The notes under the pieces are model-generated. The model did no database searches and was not told the origin of the DNA. It saw only the letters and a program-made list of their open reading frames with translations. A DNA stretch of 64,000 nt from Rickettsiales bacterium (GTDB taxonomy: Bacteria; Pseudomonadota; Alphaproteobacteria; Rickettsiales; SXRF01): the NCBI GenBank assembly GCA_025464625.1, contig JAOAUZ010000003.1:1-64000 (forward strand), given 5' to 3'. Of this stretch, positions 50,922 through 62,808 are shown piece after piece (within the stretch, counting starts at the first letter, position 1; each line of letters begins with the position of its first letter). Both the position numbers and the translations under genes were made by a program.

Positions 50922-51797
50922 ATGCATAATTTAAAATTTTTATTAACCGCTTCTTTACTGTGTTTACTCGTTGCTTGCTCGAGCAAAGATGATGATGCTT
51001 TGCAAAAACCTCCTGAAGCAGCAGAAAAAATATATAATGATGCTCGTGATAAGATTGATGATAGGGATTATAAAGAAGCAATCAAAACATTTGAAGAAGT
51101 AGAGAGGCAGCATCCTTATTCGCCTTGGGCAACTCATGCTCAGGTTATGTCGGCCTATACCAGCTACCGTATGGAAGATTATGATTCGACGGTTTCTACT
51201 CTGGATCGTTTTGTAAAACTCTATCCTAATAATGATTCCACTCCGTACGCCTATTATCTCATAGGTATGTGCTATTATGAGCAGATTTCCGATGTTGGTC
51301 GTGATCAAAAAGTCACTGAGCAGGCTCTAACAGCACTGCGCGAAGTGATACGTCGTTTTCCTGACTCTGATTATGCGCGTGATGCAAAAATCAAGTTGGA
51401 GCTGACACTTGACCATCTGGCAGGAAAAGAAATGCAAGTCGGGCGTTATTATCTTAAGCGTGACGACACTCTGGCGGCTATTAACCGTTTCCGCTTTGTT
51501 GTTGAAAATTATCAGACCACCAGCCATGTGCCGGAGGCTCTGCATCGCTTGGTTGAGAGCTATCTGAAGCTTGGAGTAACTGAGGAGGCTAACCGCTATG
51601 CAGCGGTATTAGGGCATAATTTCCCAAGCAGTTTATGGTATCGTGATAGCTATAAATTAATGAAAAAATCTGATCTGCCTAAGCCTAGCAAGGCAAAAGA
51701 AAAACCGTTAGAAAAGACATCGGACAAATCACTAGAAATTCCTTCGCAAAATTCTCCAAAAAAATCTTCATGGTGGAATAGCATCACCCCTTGGTAG
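50922..51797 (+). CDS. bamD: Outer-membrane assembly lipoprotein BamD (ComL)
   Basis: Essential lipoprotein of the BAM complex that inserts beta-barrel proteins. The ATG at 50922 (MHNLKFLLTASLLCLLVAC) gives 291 residues with a lipobox at LLVAC; a GTG at 50889 would spoil the signal peptide. TPR-type repeats follow: AAEKIYNDARDKIDDRDYKEAIKTFEEVERQHPYSPWA and further units. The basic Lys/Ser/Pro-rich tail is not conserved. lpxC-bamD-recN order is conserved in alphaproteobacteria. Confidence 0.93.
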   Translation: MHNLKFLLTASLLCLLVACSSKDDDALQKPPEAAEKIYNDARDKIDDRDYKEAIKTFEEVERQHPYSPWATHAQVMSAYTSYRMEDYDSTVSTLDRFVKLYPNNDSTPYAYYLIGMCYYEQISDVGRDQKVTEQALTALREVIRRFPDSDYARDAKIKLELTLDHLAGKEMQVGRYYLKRDDTLAAINRFRFVVENYQTTSHVPEALHRLVESYLKLGVTEEANRYAAVLGHNFPSSLWYRDSYKLMKKSDLPKPSKAKEKPLEKTSDKSLEIPSQNSPKKSSWWNSITPW

Positions 51798-51800
51798 TTT

Positions 51801-55569
<3,769 letters not shown>

Positions 55570-55570
<1 letters not shown>

Positions 55571-56475
55571 TGAAAAAAATGTTTGAAAAAAATCCATTCG
55601 CACAAGCCTCAATCTATTGGCAGGTGTTGTTTTTTCTTCCTGCCAGTGCGGTGGGGACGGCAGAAGAGTCGTTCAGCGATATATCAACCTCCATTGCCAA
55701 TTTTGAGACTGATGAGGAAAATAGCATTTGGACGTTTGAGCTGATATGCTCTGAAAAGCCTGATGTAGATGAGATAAAACGGCGGCTTCTGGTTATTGCA
55801 ACTTTGCATAACATCGCTGTGCCAGAAGTGCAAATTGAGCAGTTGGTGCAGGCTGATTGGCTCTCGCAAGTGGCGCGGGATTTTCCACCGCTTTCCATCG
55901 GGCGATTTTTTGTGCATGGTTCGCATGTGGAGGAATTGCCAAATCCTAGCAGTATTTCCATTCAGGTTGATGCTGGCGCGGCATTTGGATCTGGCGAGCA
56001 TGGCACAACGCGTTGCTGCCTTGAGGCTTTGCAGTGGCTGGCAAAAAGTCGTACATTCCCGAAAGTTCTGGATATGGGAACAGGTTCAGGGATTCTTGCC
56101 ATTGCTGCTGCCAAACTCTGGAAAACAGATATTCTGGCGGTGGATCTTGACCCTGTTTCGGTGCGGGTTACTGGTGAAAATACCAAAACCAACCAAGTGC
56201 GTAAATTCATAAAAACAGGTGTTTCCGATGGTTATAGCGCGATGCAGGTGAAGCGTGCAGCACCTTATGACTTGATAATTGCCAATATTCTCGCCCGTCC
56301 GCTTATTGCTTTTGCTCCACACTTAAAACAAAACCTCGCAGCAGGCGGTGTGGCAGTGCTTTCTGGGCTGCTTGCCTCACAGGAGAAACAGGTGCTTGCA
56401 GCACACCGCACTCATGGGTTATGCTTGAAGAAGAAATTTATTTATCAAGATTGGTGTACATTGGTGATAAACTAA
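55570..56475 (+). CDS. prmA: Ribosomal protein L11 methyltransferase
   Basis: Trimethylates L11 using S-adenosylmethionine. 301 residues. An N-terminal substrate-recognition domain is followed by QVDAGAAFGSGEHGTTRCCLEAL, SAM motif I VLDMGTGSGILAIAAAK, AVDLDPVSV and the catalytic-site loop IIANILARPLIAF. Its ATG shares a base with the ligA stop codon (TAATG). The stop codon lies at the left foot of a palindrome filling the gap to the next gene. Confidence 0.93.
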
Positions 56476-56590
56476 TTATAGCTTCAAATCTGCTTGCAAT
56501 GAAGCTTCCTCAAAAACTCACGTACTAAAACGTACGCTCAAGTTTTTTCGGTTTTCATTGCTTCGCGCTTTATCGCTATAATTAGTTTAT
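56467..56590. repeat. Large intergenic palindrome, ACGTAC-apex type
   Basis: The perfect 16-bp ends ATAAACTAATTATAGC and GCTATAATTAGTTTAT enclose imperfect arms (GCTTGCAATGAAG against TTTCATTGCTTCGC) that meet at CACGTACTAAAACGTACG. The unit contains the prmA stop codon at one foot and the first bases of the next ATG at the other, so it fills the entire intergenic space. It is the same design as 22617-22737. Confidence 0.82.
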
Positions 56591-56600
56591 GGGAAATACG

Positions 56601-58334
56601 ATGGAAAAACTAAAAAAACTTCGGGAATTGATGGCAAGGCATGGGATATCCGCATATCTCCAACCTGTGCATGATGAATGGATGAGTGAATATCCGCCAG
56701 CTTGCAACAGGCGGGTGGAGTGGCTTACAGGTTTTTCTGGTTCGGCAGGGCTTGCGGTTATACTTGCTGACAAAGCCGCGCTGTTTGTTGATGGGCGTTA
56801 CACTTTGCAGGCGAGTAAACAAGTGGGCGCTGGATATGAGGTGTTAAATAGTGCCGATGTAACCTCCCAAAGCTGGTTGGAAAATAATTTATCAAACGGT
56901 GCAAAAGTTGGCTATGATCCTAAACTTTACACCAAGGCGATGTTGGATAAATTTAATAAATTTTCTTTAGTTCCGACGGAAAATCTGGTTGATGAATTAT
57001 GGGCTGAACGTCCCGCTAAACCTGCCACTGAGATATTTGCGCATGATGTTATTTATAGCGGTGAAACTTCCGAGTCAAAACGTTTGCGTGTTGCGGAATC
57101 TATAAAAAAAGCAGGGGCAGATGCGCTGTTTCTCGGTGCGCCAGAAAGTATGAACTGGCTGCTTAATATTCGCGCGCGCGACACAGAAAATACCCCGTTA
57201 TGTTTGGCATTTGCAATTATTGATGCGCAGGGAAAGGCAAAGTTGTTTGTGGATTCCACGCGCCTCGACGAAAAATTGAAACAACATTTAGGAGGTGATG
57301 TAAAAATCTGTGCGCCAGATTCTTTGGCTGAAGAACTGCGCTCTTTCTCACAAAAAACTATGCTTGTTGATAAACAAACAACAACTATTTTTATTACTGA
57401 TTTATGTTCCGCTAGTGGAATAAAGTTATTGGAAGGTACAGATCCATGTGCTTTATTTAAGGCTATAAAAAACCCTGTGGAAATTGCGGGAATTCGCAAG
57501 GCACATATTCGTGATGGCGCAGCAGTGGCAAGACTACTTTGCTGGCTGGAAGGGCAGGAAAATATTACAGAATTAGAGGTGGTAGATAAATTATTATTGT
57601 TACGGATGCAGAATGATTTATTTTTTGAGCCGAGTTTTGATACTATCGCGGGAAGTGGTGAACATGGTGCAATTGTTCATTATCGGGCGACGCAGGAGAG
57701 CAACCGCATTTTGCAAAAAGGCGAGCTATTTTTGCTGGATTCTGGCGGGCAGTATTTTGATGGCACAACTGATATAACCCGCACGGTGGCAATTGGCGGA
57801 CCAACCGCTGAACATAAAACCAGATTCACGCAGGTGCTTAAAGGTCACATCGCGCTGGCTATGGTGCAGTTTCCTGAAGGTACAGCAGGGTCACAGCTTG
57901 ATGCTCTGGCGCGCCAATATCTCTGGCAAGATGGGCTGGATTATGATCACGGAACAGGGCATGGTGTTGGTTGTTTCCTTGGCGTGCATGAAGGTCCGCA
58001 GCGTATAGGTAAGCGGGGAGGGGACGCACCACTCACTGTTGGTATGGTGGTATCCAACGAGCCTGGTTATTATAAAGCTGGCGAGTATGGAATACGCATA
58101 GAAAACCTAGTGACTGTAGTTGAAAAAACAACAGGTGAAAACGGCAAGAAGTTTTTAGGGTTTGAAACTCTAACTTGCGCTCCGATAGATTTGTGCTTAG
58201 TTGATACAAAAATGCTCACAGATTCAGAAGAACAATGGTTGAATAACTATCATGAATGGGTGAAAACAGAAATATCTCCGCAACTTGAAGATAATGAAAA
58301 AGAATGGTTGGAGCAGCATTGCTCATTATTATAA
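56601..58334 (+). CDS. Aminopeptidase P family (M24B) metallopeptidase
   Basis: Removes N-terminal residues before proline. About 577 residues, the long three-domain type also found in eukaryotes (two creatinase-like N-terminal domains plus the catalytic domain). Metal ligands are present: the Asp pair in LLDSGGQYFDGTTDITRTV, the His in GTGHGVGCFLGVHEGP, and the Glu residues in VVSNEPGYY and GIRIENLV. The ATG at 56601 has GGGAAA upstream; an ATG at 56589 at the edge of the palindrome is the other option. Confidence 0.93.
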   Translation: MEKLKKLRELMARHGISAYLQPVHDEWMSEYPPACNRRVEWLTGFSGSAGLAVILADKAALFVDGRYTLQASKQVGAGYEVLNSADVTSQSWLENNLSNGAKVGYDPKLYTKAMLDKFNKFSLVPTENLVDELWAERPAKPATEIFAHDVIYSGETSESKRLRVAESIKKAGADALFLGAPESMNWLLNIRARDTENTPLCLAFAIIDAQGKAKLFVDSTRLDEKLKQHLGGDVKICAPDSLAEELRSFSQKTMLVDKQTTTIFITDLCSASGIKLLEGTDPCALFKAIKNPVEIAGIRKAHIRDGAAVARLLCWLEGQENITELEVVDKLLLLRMQNDLFFEPSFDTIAGSGEHGAIVHYRATQESNRILQKGELFLLDSGGQYFDGTTDITRTVAIGGPTAEHKTRFTQVLKGHIALAMVQFPEGTAGSQLDALARQYLWQDGLDYDHGTGHGVGCFLGVHEGPQRIGKRGGDAPLTVGMVVSNEPGYYKAGEYGIRIENLVTVVEKTTGENGKKFLGFETLTCAPIDLCLVDTKMLTDSEEQWLNNYHEWVKTEISPQLEDNEKEWLEQHCSLL

Positions 58335-58367
58335 CCGTGTAAATTGTATCACTTTTTTTAAGTACAC

Positions 58368-58396
58368 TTGCTATTGTAAAATAAAAGATATATAAT
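58368..58396 (+). promoter_or_regulatory. Strong promoter of the copper operon
   Basis: TTGCTA (58368-58373) and consensus TATAAT (58391-58396) are 17 nt apart. The expected transcription start, about 7 nt past the -10 box, falls at the ATG (58403) of the first gene, so the message may be leaderless. The 17-nt spacing argues against a CueR/MerR-type promoter (19-20 nt). Confidence 0.7.
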
Positions 58397-58402
58397 GCGC
58401 GC

Positions 58403-58783
58403 ATGAAAATCTTCGTTAGCATATTAGTGGTTCTGGCACTCGTTATGACAACGAGCTTTTCTTCCATGTCTCATGCGATGATGCCTCATAATTCTATGAA
58501 GGTAGAACAGACGAAAGCCTCTGACGCTGGTGATTGCCACAAACATGCTAAAGCCGAGCAGTCTGGTAAAACTGCACAAAACGACAAAGATTCTGGCGAG
58601 TGCTGTGATAAAAACATCTGCAAGTGTGTTGGTAGTGTCTGCCATAATGGTCTATCCAAGATATTTAATAATGGAAATGGCTCGTTGTTTGGTGTTGCTT
58701 CCAGCAGATCTGGTTTTACCTTCACCAATGATGTGGTTAAGTCCGCTCTTTCCAATCGTCTAAAACGCCCTCCCAAAGCCTGA
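58403..58783 (+). CDS. Cys/His-rich exported protein, CopL-like, first gene of copper operon
   Basis: 126 residues with a Sec signal peptide ending near MSHAMM. The mature part has a cluster of possible metal ligands: C45-H-K-H, C67, C68, C73, C75, C80 and H81. The C-terminal third (GSLFGVASSRSGFTFTNDVVKSALSNRLKRPPKA) resembles the tail of CopL-type proteins that precede copAB in Xanthomonas and others and affect copper-dependent expression. No Shine-Dalgarno site is visible upstream. Role as copper sensor/leader or periplasmic binder is inferred from position and cysteines. Confidence 0.68.
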   Translation: MKIFVSILVVLALVMTTSFSSMSHAMMPHNSMKVEQTKASDAGDCHKHAKAEQSGKTAQNDKDSGECCDKNICKCVGSVCHNGLSKIFNNGNGSLFGVASSRSGFTFTNDVVKSALSNRLKRPPKA

Positions 58784-58806
58784 GTCCTTTTTGTTTTTTG
58801 AACGTG

Positions 58807-58824
58807 ACGCGCCTAGTTGCGCGT
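58807..58824 (+). other. Stem-loop in the copL-copA gap
   Basis: ACGCGC-CTAGTT-GCGCGT is a perfect 6-bp GC-rich hairpin in the 75-nt gap before copA, following a T-rich run after the first stop codon. It could be an attenuator or an mRNA processing or stability element. Confidence 0.4.
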
Positions 58825-58858
58825 AGTGTGTATTTTCAATGTAAATAAAGGATTAGTT

Positions 58859-60481
58859 ATGCGAATTCGTCTCTTTGAGATGATGGCGTTGCTCATGGTG
58901 GGGTTTCTAGCCACTCCTGCGCATGCCAAAACATCAGAATACAACCTAACGATTGAACGCTTGCCCGTGAACATCACGGGAACGCCTATAGAAAAGATTA
59001 CTGTGAATGGGAGTATACCCGCCCCCACGCTTCGCTTTACCGAAGGTGATGAAGCTGTAATCCATGTCACTAATAAAATGAGTGAACCAACCTCTATCCA
59101 CTGGCACGGATTATTGCTACCCGATGAAATGGATGGTGTAACAGGGTTTGGAGGATATAAGGCGATAGAGCCAAACAACACGTTTACATATCGATTCCCG
59201 ATCAAACAAACTGGTACATATTGGTATCACTCCCACACAGGTGGTCAGGAACAAGATGGTTTGTATGGCTCGATCATCACCTCACCTAAAGGCAAAGACC
59301 TGATTGCAGCGGATCGTGATTATGTGGTGGTTCTGTCTGATTTTTCGGAGGAACATTCCAGTGATATAATGGCAAACCTCAAAATGTCCTCGGATTATTA
59401 CGCCAATGCACGGCTAACGCTGGGTGACTTTTTCAATGATGTAAAGGATCGTGGTTTTGGCAAGGCATGGAAGGATTCAAAGGATTGGGGCGACATGCGG
59501 ATGATGCGTACTGATCTTGCCGATGTTACTGGCTATACTTTCCTTGTGAACGGAAAATCACCAGAGAAAAACTGGACGGGACTATTCAAACTCGGTGAAA
59601 AGGTGCGTCTACGATTTATCAATGCTTCTGCCATGTCATTTTTTGATGTTCGGATTAATGGATTGAAAATGAACGTAGTGCAGGCAGACGGGCAGAATGT
59701 CGAACCAGTGGCGGTGGATGAATTTCGTTTTGCACCTGCGGAAACCTACGATGTGATTGTTACGCCGAAGGAAGATAAGCCCTACACCATCGCTGCTGAA
59801 CCGATTGACCGTACAGGCTTTGCTATTGGTACGCTGGCAACCGCCGAAGGCATGAAGGGTGAAATACCTGCCCCGCGTCCACGAGCGTTGCTTTCTATGG
59901 GCGATATGAACATGGCGGAGATGATGAAAGACGATCCCGACATGGAGATGACCACCGCCGATATGATTAGTGGCTGGGCAAAAACGGGAACGCCTGAAGG
60001 TCAGAAAGCACTTTCCTATGCTGACCTGCGTTATGCAGGCGTGCAGAAAGACCAGCGCAAGCCAGAACGAACAATTGATGTGCGCTTGGGCGGTAATATG
60101 GAGCGGTATATCTGGACAATTAACGAGAAGAAATTCTCGGATGCCGAACCAATCCGCCTGAAATATGGTGAACGTGTGCGATTGAACTTCACTAACGAAA
60201 CAATGATGGCGCATCCGATGCATCTGCATGGAATGTTCGTGCAGCTAGAAAACGGTCAGCCAGCGGCAAAACTTCCGAATAAACACACGGTGATTGTACC
60301 GCCTGGTGGTTCTTATTCCGTGCTGGTAACGGCAGATGAAATTGGTGAATGGGCGTTCCATTGCCATCTGCTCTACCACATGGCCAGCGGTATGATGCGA
60401 CAGGTCGTTGTTGCCAAGCTTGATGCGGCGGATATGCCAGCCACAAAAACCAAAACTAGCGGAGGTCATCATGCACAATAA
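58859..60481 (+). CDS. copA: Multicopper oxidase CopA (copper resistance)
   Basis: Periplasmic oxidase that converts Cu(I) to less toxic Cu(II). 540 residues from the ATG at 58859 with AAAGGA upstream; the longer frame has no better start. The signal peptide MRIRLFEMMALLMVGFLATPAHA lacks the twin-arginine motif usual for CopA, so it appears Sec-exported. All four copper motifs are intact: HWHG, YWYHSHTGG, HPMHLHGMF and FHCHLLYHMASGMM (type 1 Cys). A Met-rich loop GDMNMAEMMKDDPDMEM is a likely Cu(I) site. It overlaps copB by 11 bp. Confidence 0.93.
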   Translation: MRIRLFEMMALLMVGFLATPAHAKTSEYNLTIERLPVNITGTPIEKITVNGSIPAPTLRFTEGDEAVIHVTNKMSEPTSIHWHGLLLPDEMDGVTGFGGYKAIEPNNTFTYRFPIKQTGTYWYHSHTGGQEQDGLYGSIITSPKGKDLIAADRDYVVVLSDFSEEHSSDIMANLKMSSDYYANARLTLGDFFNDVKDRGFGKAWKDSKDWGDMRMMRTDLADVTGYTFLVNGKSPEKNWTGLFKLGEKVRLRFINASAMSFFDVRINGLKMNVVQADGQNVEPVAVDEFRFAPAETYDVIVTPKEDKPYTIAAEPIDRTGFAIGTLATAEGMKGEIPAPRPRALLSMGDMNMAEMMKDDPDMEMTTADMISGWAKTGTPEGQKALSYADLRYAGVQKDQRKPERTIDVRLGGNMERYIWTINEKKFSDAEPIRLKYGERVRLNFTNETMMAHPMHLHGMFVQLENGQPAAKLPNKHTVIVPPGGSYSVLVTADEIGEWAFHCHLLYHMASGMMRQVVVAKLDAADMPATKTKTSGGHHAQ

Positions 60482-61205
60482 GCACTTATTTATGGCATTT
60501 ATCTTTGCTACCGTATTCGCGCAGCCTGCTCTTGCAGCGGATCATTCTGCCCACGCAGATATGGCAGCAGAACATGGCGGTGGAATCTTCCACATGTTTC
60601 GGCTGGAAGCAGATGTAGGCAGCAACACTGATGGAACGCCATTACAGAGTTGGGATTTAGACGGATGGATCGGCACGGATGAAAACAAACTTTGGATAAA
60701 ATCAGAGGGTGAGCGTGCCGAGAACAAATTGGAAAGCACTGAGTTTTGGGTACTCTACAGCCGCAATGTTTCTACGTTCTGGGATGCACAGGCAGGTATT
60801 CGTTATGATACCAAACCTGAATCTACGGTATACCTGACGTTTGGGATTAACGGGCTTGCACCATACTGGTTTGAAACCGAAGCGCATCTTTTTATTAGTG
60901 AACATGGTGATGTTACGGCACGGTTGCGGCAGGAAAACGACCTGCTGCTTACTCAGCAACTGATTTTGCAGCCCTATGTTGAAGTGGGTCTCTCCGCACA
61001 AGATGTCCACGAACAGGATATTGGTGCAGGTGTGACAGACGGAAAGATAGGTTTGCAAACGCGTTACGAATTTACTCGAAAATTTGCGCCTTACGCTGAT
61101 GTTCATTATGGTCGAAAATTTGGTGAAAACTCATCTATAGCTAAAGAAAATGGTGAGGATAACGATGAGCTAGTTGGCTCTGTCGGTCTGCGGCTTATGT
61201 TTTAA
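60471..61205 (+). CDS. copB: Copper resistance outer-membrane protein CopB
   Basis: Predicted outer-membrane beta-barrel acting with CopA. The ATG at 60471 has GGAGG five bases upstream and gives 244 residues with a signal peptide ending PALAADHS. The His-rich start of the mature protein (DHSAHADMAAEHGGG) is much shorter than the Met/His region of Pseudomonas CopB. Core motifs include LQSWDLDGWIGTDENKLWIKSEGER, FWDAQAGIRYDTKP and the terminal LVGSVGLRLMF with the aromatic final residue of outer-membrane barrels. Confidence 0.9.
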   Translation: MHNKHLFMAFIFATVFAQPALAADHSAHADMAAEHGGGIFHMFRLEADVGSNTDGTPLQSWDLDGWIGTDENKLWIKSEGERAENKLESTEFWVLYSRNVSTFWDAQAGIRYDTKPESTVYLTFGINGLAPYWFETEAHLFISEHGDVTARLRQENDLLLTQQLILQPYVEVGLSAQDVHEQDIGAGVTDGKIGLQTRYEFTRKFAPYADVHYGRKFGENSSIAKENGEDNDELVGSVGLRLMF

Positions 61206-61229
61206 TCAACTAATCAAAAGGGAAATACT

Positions 61230-61895
61230 ATGAAAAAACTTTTACTGACTACCGCACTAATTCTGGCAACCACGCCTGTATTCGCGGCTGAATTCACCAT
61301 CAAGGAAGTCACTGACTATGATGCCAAGAAACAAAACTTCTTCTCACCCGATAAATTGACTATTCAAGTTGGTGATACCGTTACATTTGAAAATGTGCAG
61401 GATGAACCGCATCAGGTGATGTTTATCAGCGTTCCCAAAGGTGTGGATGAAATGATTATGTCTACCATGCACGAAAAGAAAGGCGACAAATTTACTTACA
61501 CTTTTACCGTGCCTGGAACCTACAAGTTCCATTGTCACCCGCATGAAGCACTAGGTATGGATGGTGTGTTAATCGTGGGGCAACCATCCAAAGCTAGTGA
61601 AACCAAAAATGTGGATCACCACAAACTCGCCAAAAAACTGGAAAATGGTGACGCGACTCCAGTAAGTGGCGGTGTTGTTGCTACAGGCAAGGTTGTGAGC
61701 GCGGATGCAGCAAAGCGCACCATAAAAATCAAGCATGACCCAATTAAATCGTTGGGTTGGCCAGTGATGACGATGACGTTCACTGTCGATAATGGTGTTG
61801 ATCTTTCCAGATACAAGGAAGGAGATGCCGTGTCCTTCACGCTGAAGCCAGCGGGGAAGGATGATTATGCGATTTCGACTATCAAAAAGGATTAA
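61230..61895 (+). CDS. Cupredoxin-CusF fusion, periplasmic copper-binding protein
   Basis: 221 residues with a signal peptide ending VFAAEF. Domain 1 (about residues 22-117) is a plastocyanin/azurin-like cupredoxin with type 1 ligands His61, Cys102, His105 and Met110. Domain 2 (about residues 145-221) matches CusF: His169, Trp177, Met180 and Met182 have exactly the H-x7-W-x2-M-x-M spacing of the CusF Cu(I) site. A lysine-rich linker joins them. One protein thus holds both a redox-active Cu site and a Cu(I) chaperone site. It could pass Cu(I) to CopA or accept electrons from it. Confidence 0.88.
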   Translation: MKKLLLTTALILATTPVFAAEFTIKEVTDYDAKKQNFFSPDKLTIQVGDTVTFENVQDEPHQVMFISVPKGVDEMIMSTMHEKKGDKFTYTFTVPGTYKFHCHPHEALGMDGVLIVGQPSKASETKNVDHHKLAKKLENGDATPVSGGVVATGKVVSADAAKRTIKIKHDPIKSLGWPVMTMTFTVDNGVDLSRYKEGDAVSFTLKPAGKDDYAISTIKKD

Positions 61896-61917
61896 CCACC
61901 AACCGAAGGAGATTGTT

Positions 61918-62268
61918 ATGTTTAAGAAGTTATTACCTATCGTTCTTATGATTTTTGTTGCTGCCTGCTCAAATACGCAAGGTGGATCGCAATCTAGCAT
62001 GGACATGAAAATGCCGTGCTGTGAAAAATGCGAATACTGTAAAGACGGAAAATGCGCCGAGTGTTGTAAAGATGGTGAGTGCAAATGTTGCAAGGACGGC
62101 ATGTGCAAGATGTGCATGGGTAAAATGGGAGGCATGTCTTCCATGAAAGAAGGGATGCAATGTCCAATGATGAAAGGTAGCATGGATAACATGAAGAAAG
62201 AATCTACGAAGATTCAGAATCTTAAATATGTTGGTGATGCAGAACATAAAGAACACCACGCACAATAA
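61918..62268 (+). CDS. Cysteine-rich metal-binding lipoprotein
   Basis: 116 residues with AAGGAGA before the ATG. The lipobox FVAAC places lipidated Cys17 after a short signal. Residues 34-82 hold 12 more cysteines, including three CKDGxC units (C41-C46, C50-C55, C58-C63) flanked by CC and CxxC pairs, then a Met-rich stretch (MCMGKMGGMSSMKEGMQCPMMKGSM) and a His-rich end. It looks like a membrane-tethered metallothionein-like copper trap. I know no named family for it. It is last gene of the copper operon, 22 nt after the fusion gene. Confidence 0.75.
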   Translation: MFKKLLPIVLMIFVAACSNTQGGSQSSMDMKMPCCEKCEYCKDGKCAECCKDGECKCCKDGMCKMCMGKMGGMSSMKEGMQCPMMKGSMDNMKKESTKIQNLKYVGDAEHKEHHAQ

Positions 62269-62317
62269 GAAGCAGTTCTAACACTACAGAGAATTGGTTC
62301 TGCACTAAAGGTTGCTT

Positions 62318-62348
62318 CACCTTGCTCACTATAATAGTGAGCAAGGTG
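62318..62348 (+). terminator. Strong hairpin ending the copper operon
   Basis: CACCTTGCTCACTA-TAA-TAGTGAGCAAGGTG is a perfect 14-bp stem with a 3-nt loop, 50 nt after the last copper gene. Only a weak T-rich stretch follows (TTGCAATTTGATAT), so it may be a terminator or a 3'-end stabiliser. Confidence 0.7.
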
Positions 62349-62406
62349 GTTGCAATTTGATATATTTAACGGTAACTAACCTAGCTTCAGTCTGTAATTG
62401 TATATT

Positions 62407-62482
62407 GCCGCTTTAGCTCAGTTGGTAGAGCACTTCATTCGTAATGAAGGGGTCGGGTGTTCGAGTCACCTAAGCGGCACCA
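62407..62482 (+). tRNA. trnT: tRNA-Thr (anticodon CGT)
   Basis: A 76-nt tRNA. Acceptor GCCGCTT pairs with AAGCGGC, the D-arm has AGCTCAGTTGGTAGAGC, the anticodon stem-loop CTTCA-TTCGTAA-TGAAG gives CGT (reads ACG), and the T-loop is TTCGAGT. CCA is encoded. Confidence 0.96.
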
Positions 62483-62540
62483 TTTTCTCTGTAGTTAAGA
62501 TTATTTGCGGTCAGCTGTCACGTTTAGTCGTAATATGAAT

Positions 62541-62616
62541 TGGTGGACCGTGCTGGAATCGAACCAGCGACAAGCTGATTAAGAGTCAGCTGCTCTACCA
62601 ACTGAGCTAACGGTCC
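62541..62616 (-). tRNA. trnK: tRNA-Lys (anticodon CTT)
   Basis: A 76-nt tRNA on the minus strand. Acceptor GGACCGT pairs with ACGGTCC, the anticodon stem-loop GCTGA-CTCTTAA-TCAGC gives CTT (reads AAG), and the T-loop is TTCGATT. CCA is encoded. It converges on tRNA-Thr with 58 bp between them. Confidence 0.96.
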
Positions 62617-62766
62617 ACATGCTCAGAGGTGTTTTGTATTCTATTGGCAGGGAATGTAAATATATTTGATTGAATGGGTAGACATTATATCAGACTTTTA
62701 CAATAAGACCAGAAATTTAATTACTCATGTTTTATCTTAATATGCTGAAAATACTTATAAATTTGC

Positions 62767-62772
62767 TATAAT
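62767..62772 (+). promoter_or_regulatory. -10 box upstream of usg
   Basis: A consensus TATAAT stands 42 nt before the usg ATG. The matching -35 region (GCTGAAA near 62744) is weak. Confidence 0.35.
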
Positions 62773-62808
62773 GAAAGCAGAGGTATTGCAATTTATGGGA
62801 GTATGCGT

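Noticed and set aside
58368-58396. CueR/MerR-type copper promoter
   Set aside because: Spacing between -35 and -10 is 17 nt, not the 19-20 nt such activators need, and no long GC-rich dyad lies between them.
59636-60229. 197-residue minus-strand open frame across copA
   Set aside because: Antisense to the copper motifs of CopA; its His/Cys content only mirrors CopA codons.
62269-62406. Small gene between the copper operon and tRNA-Thr
   Set aside because: No frame with a start and ribosome site; the space is taken by the hairpin.
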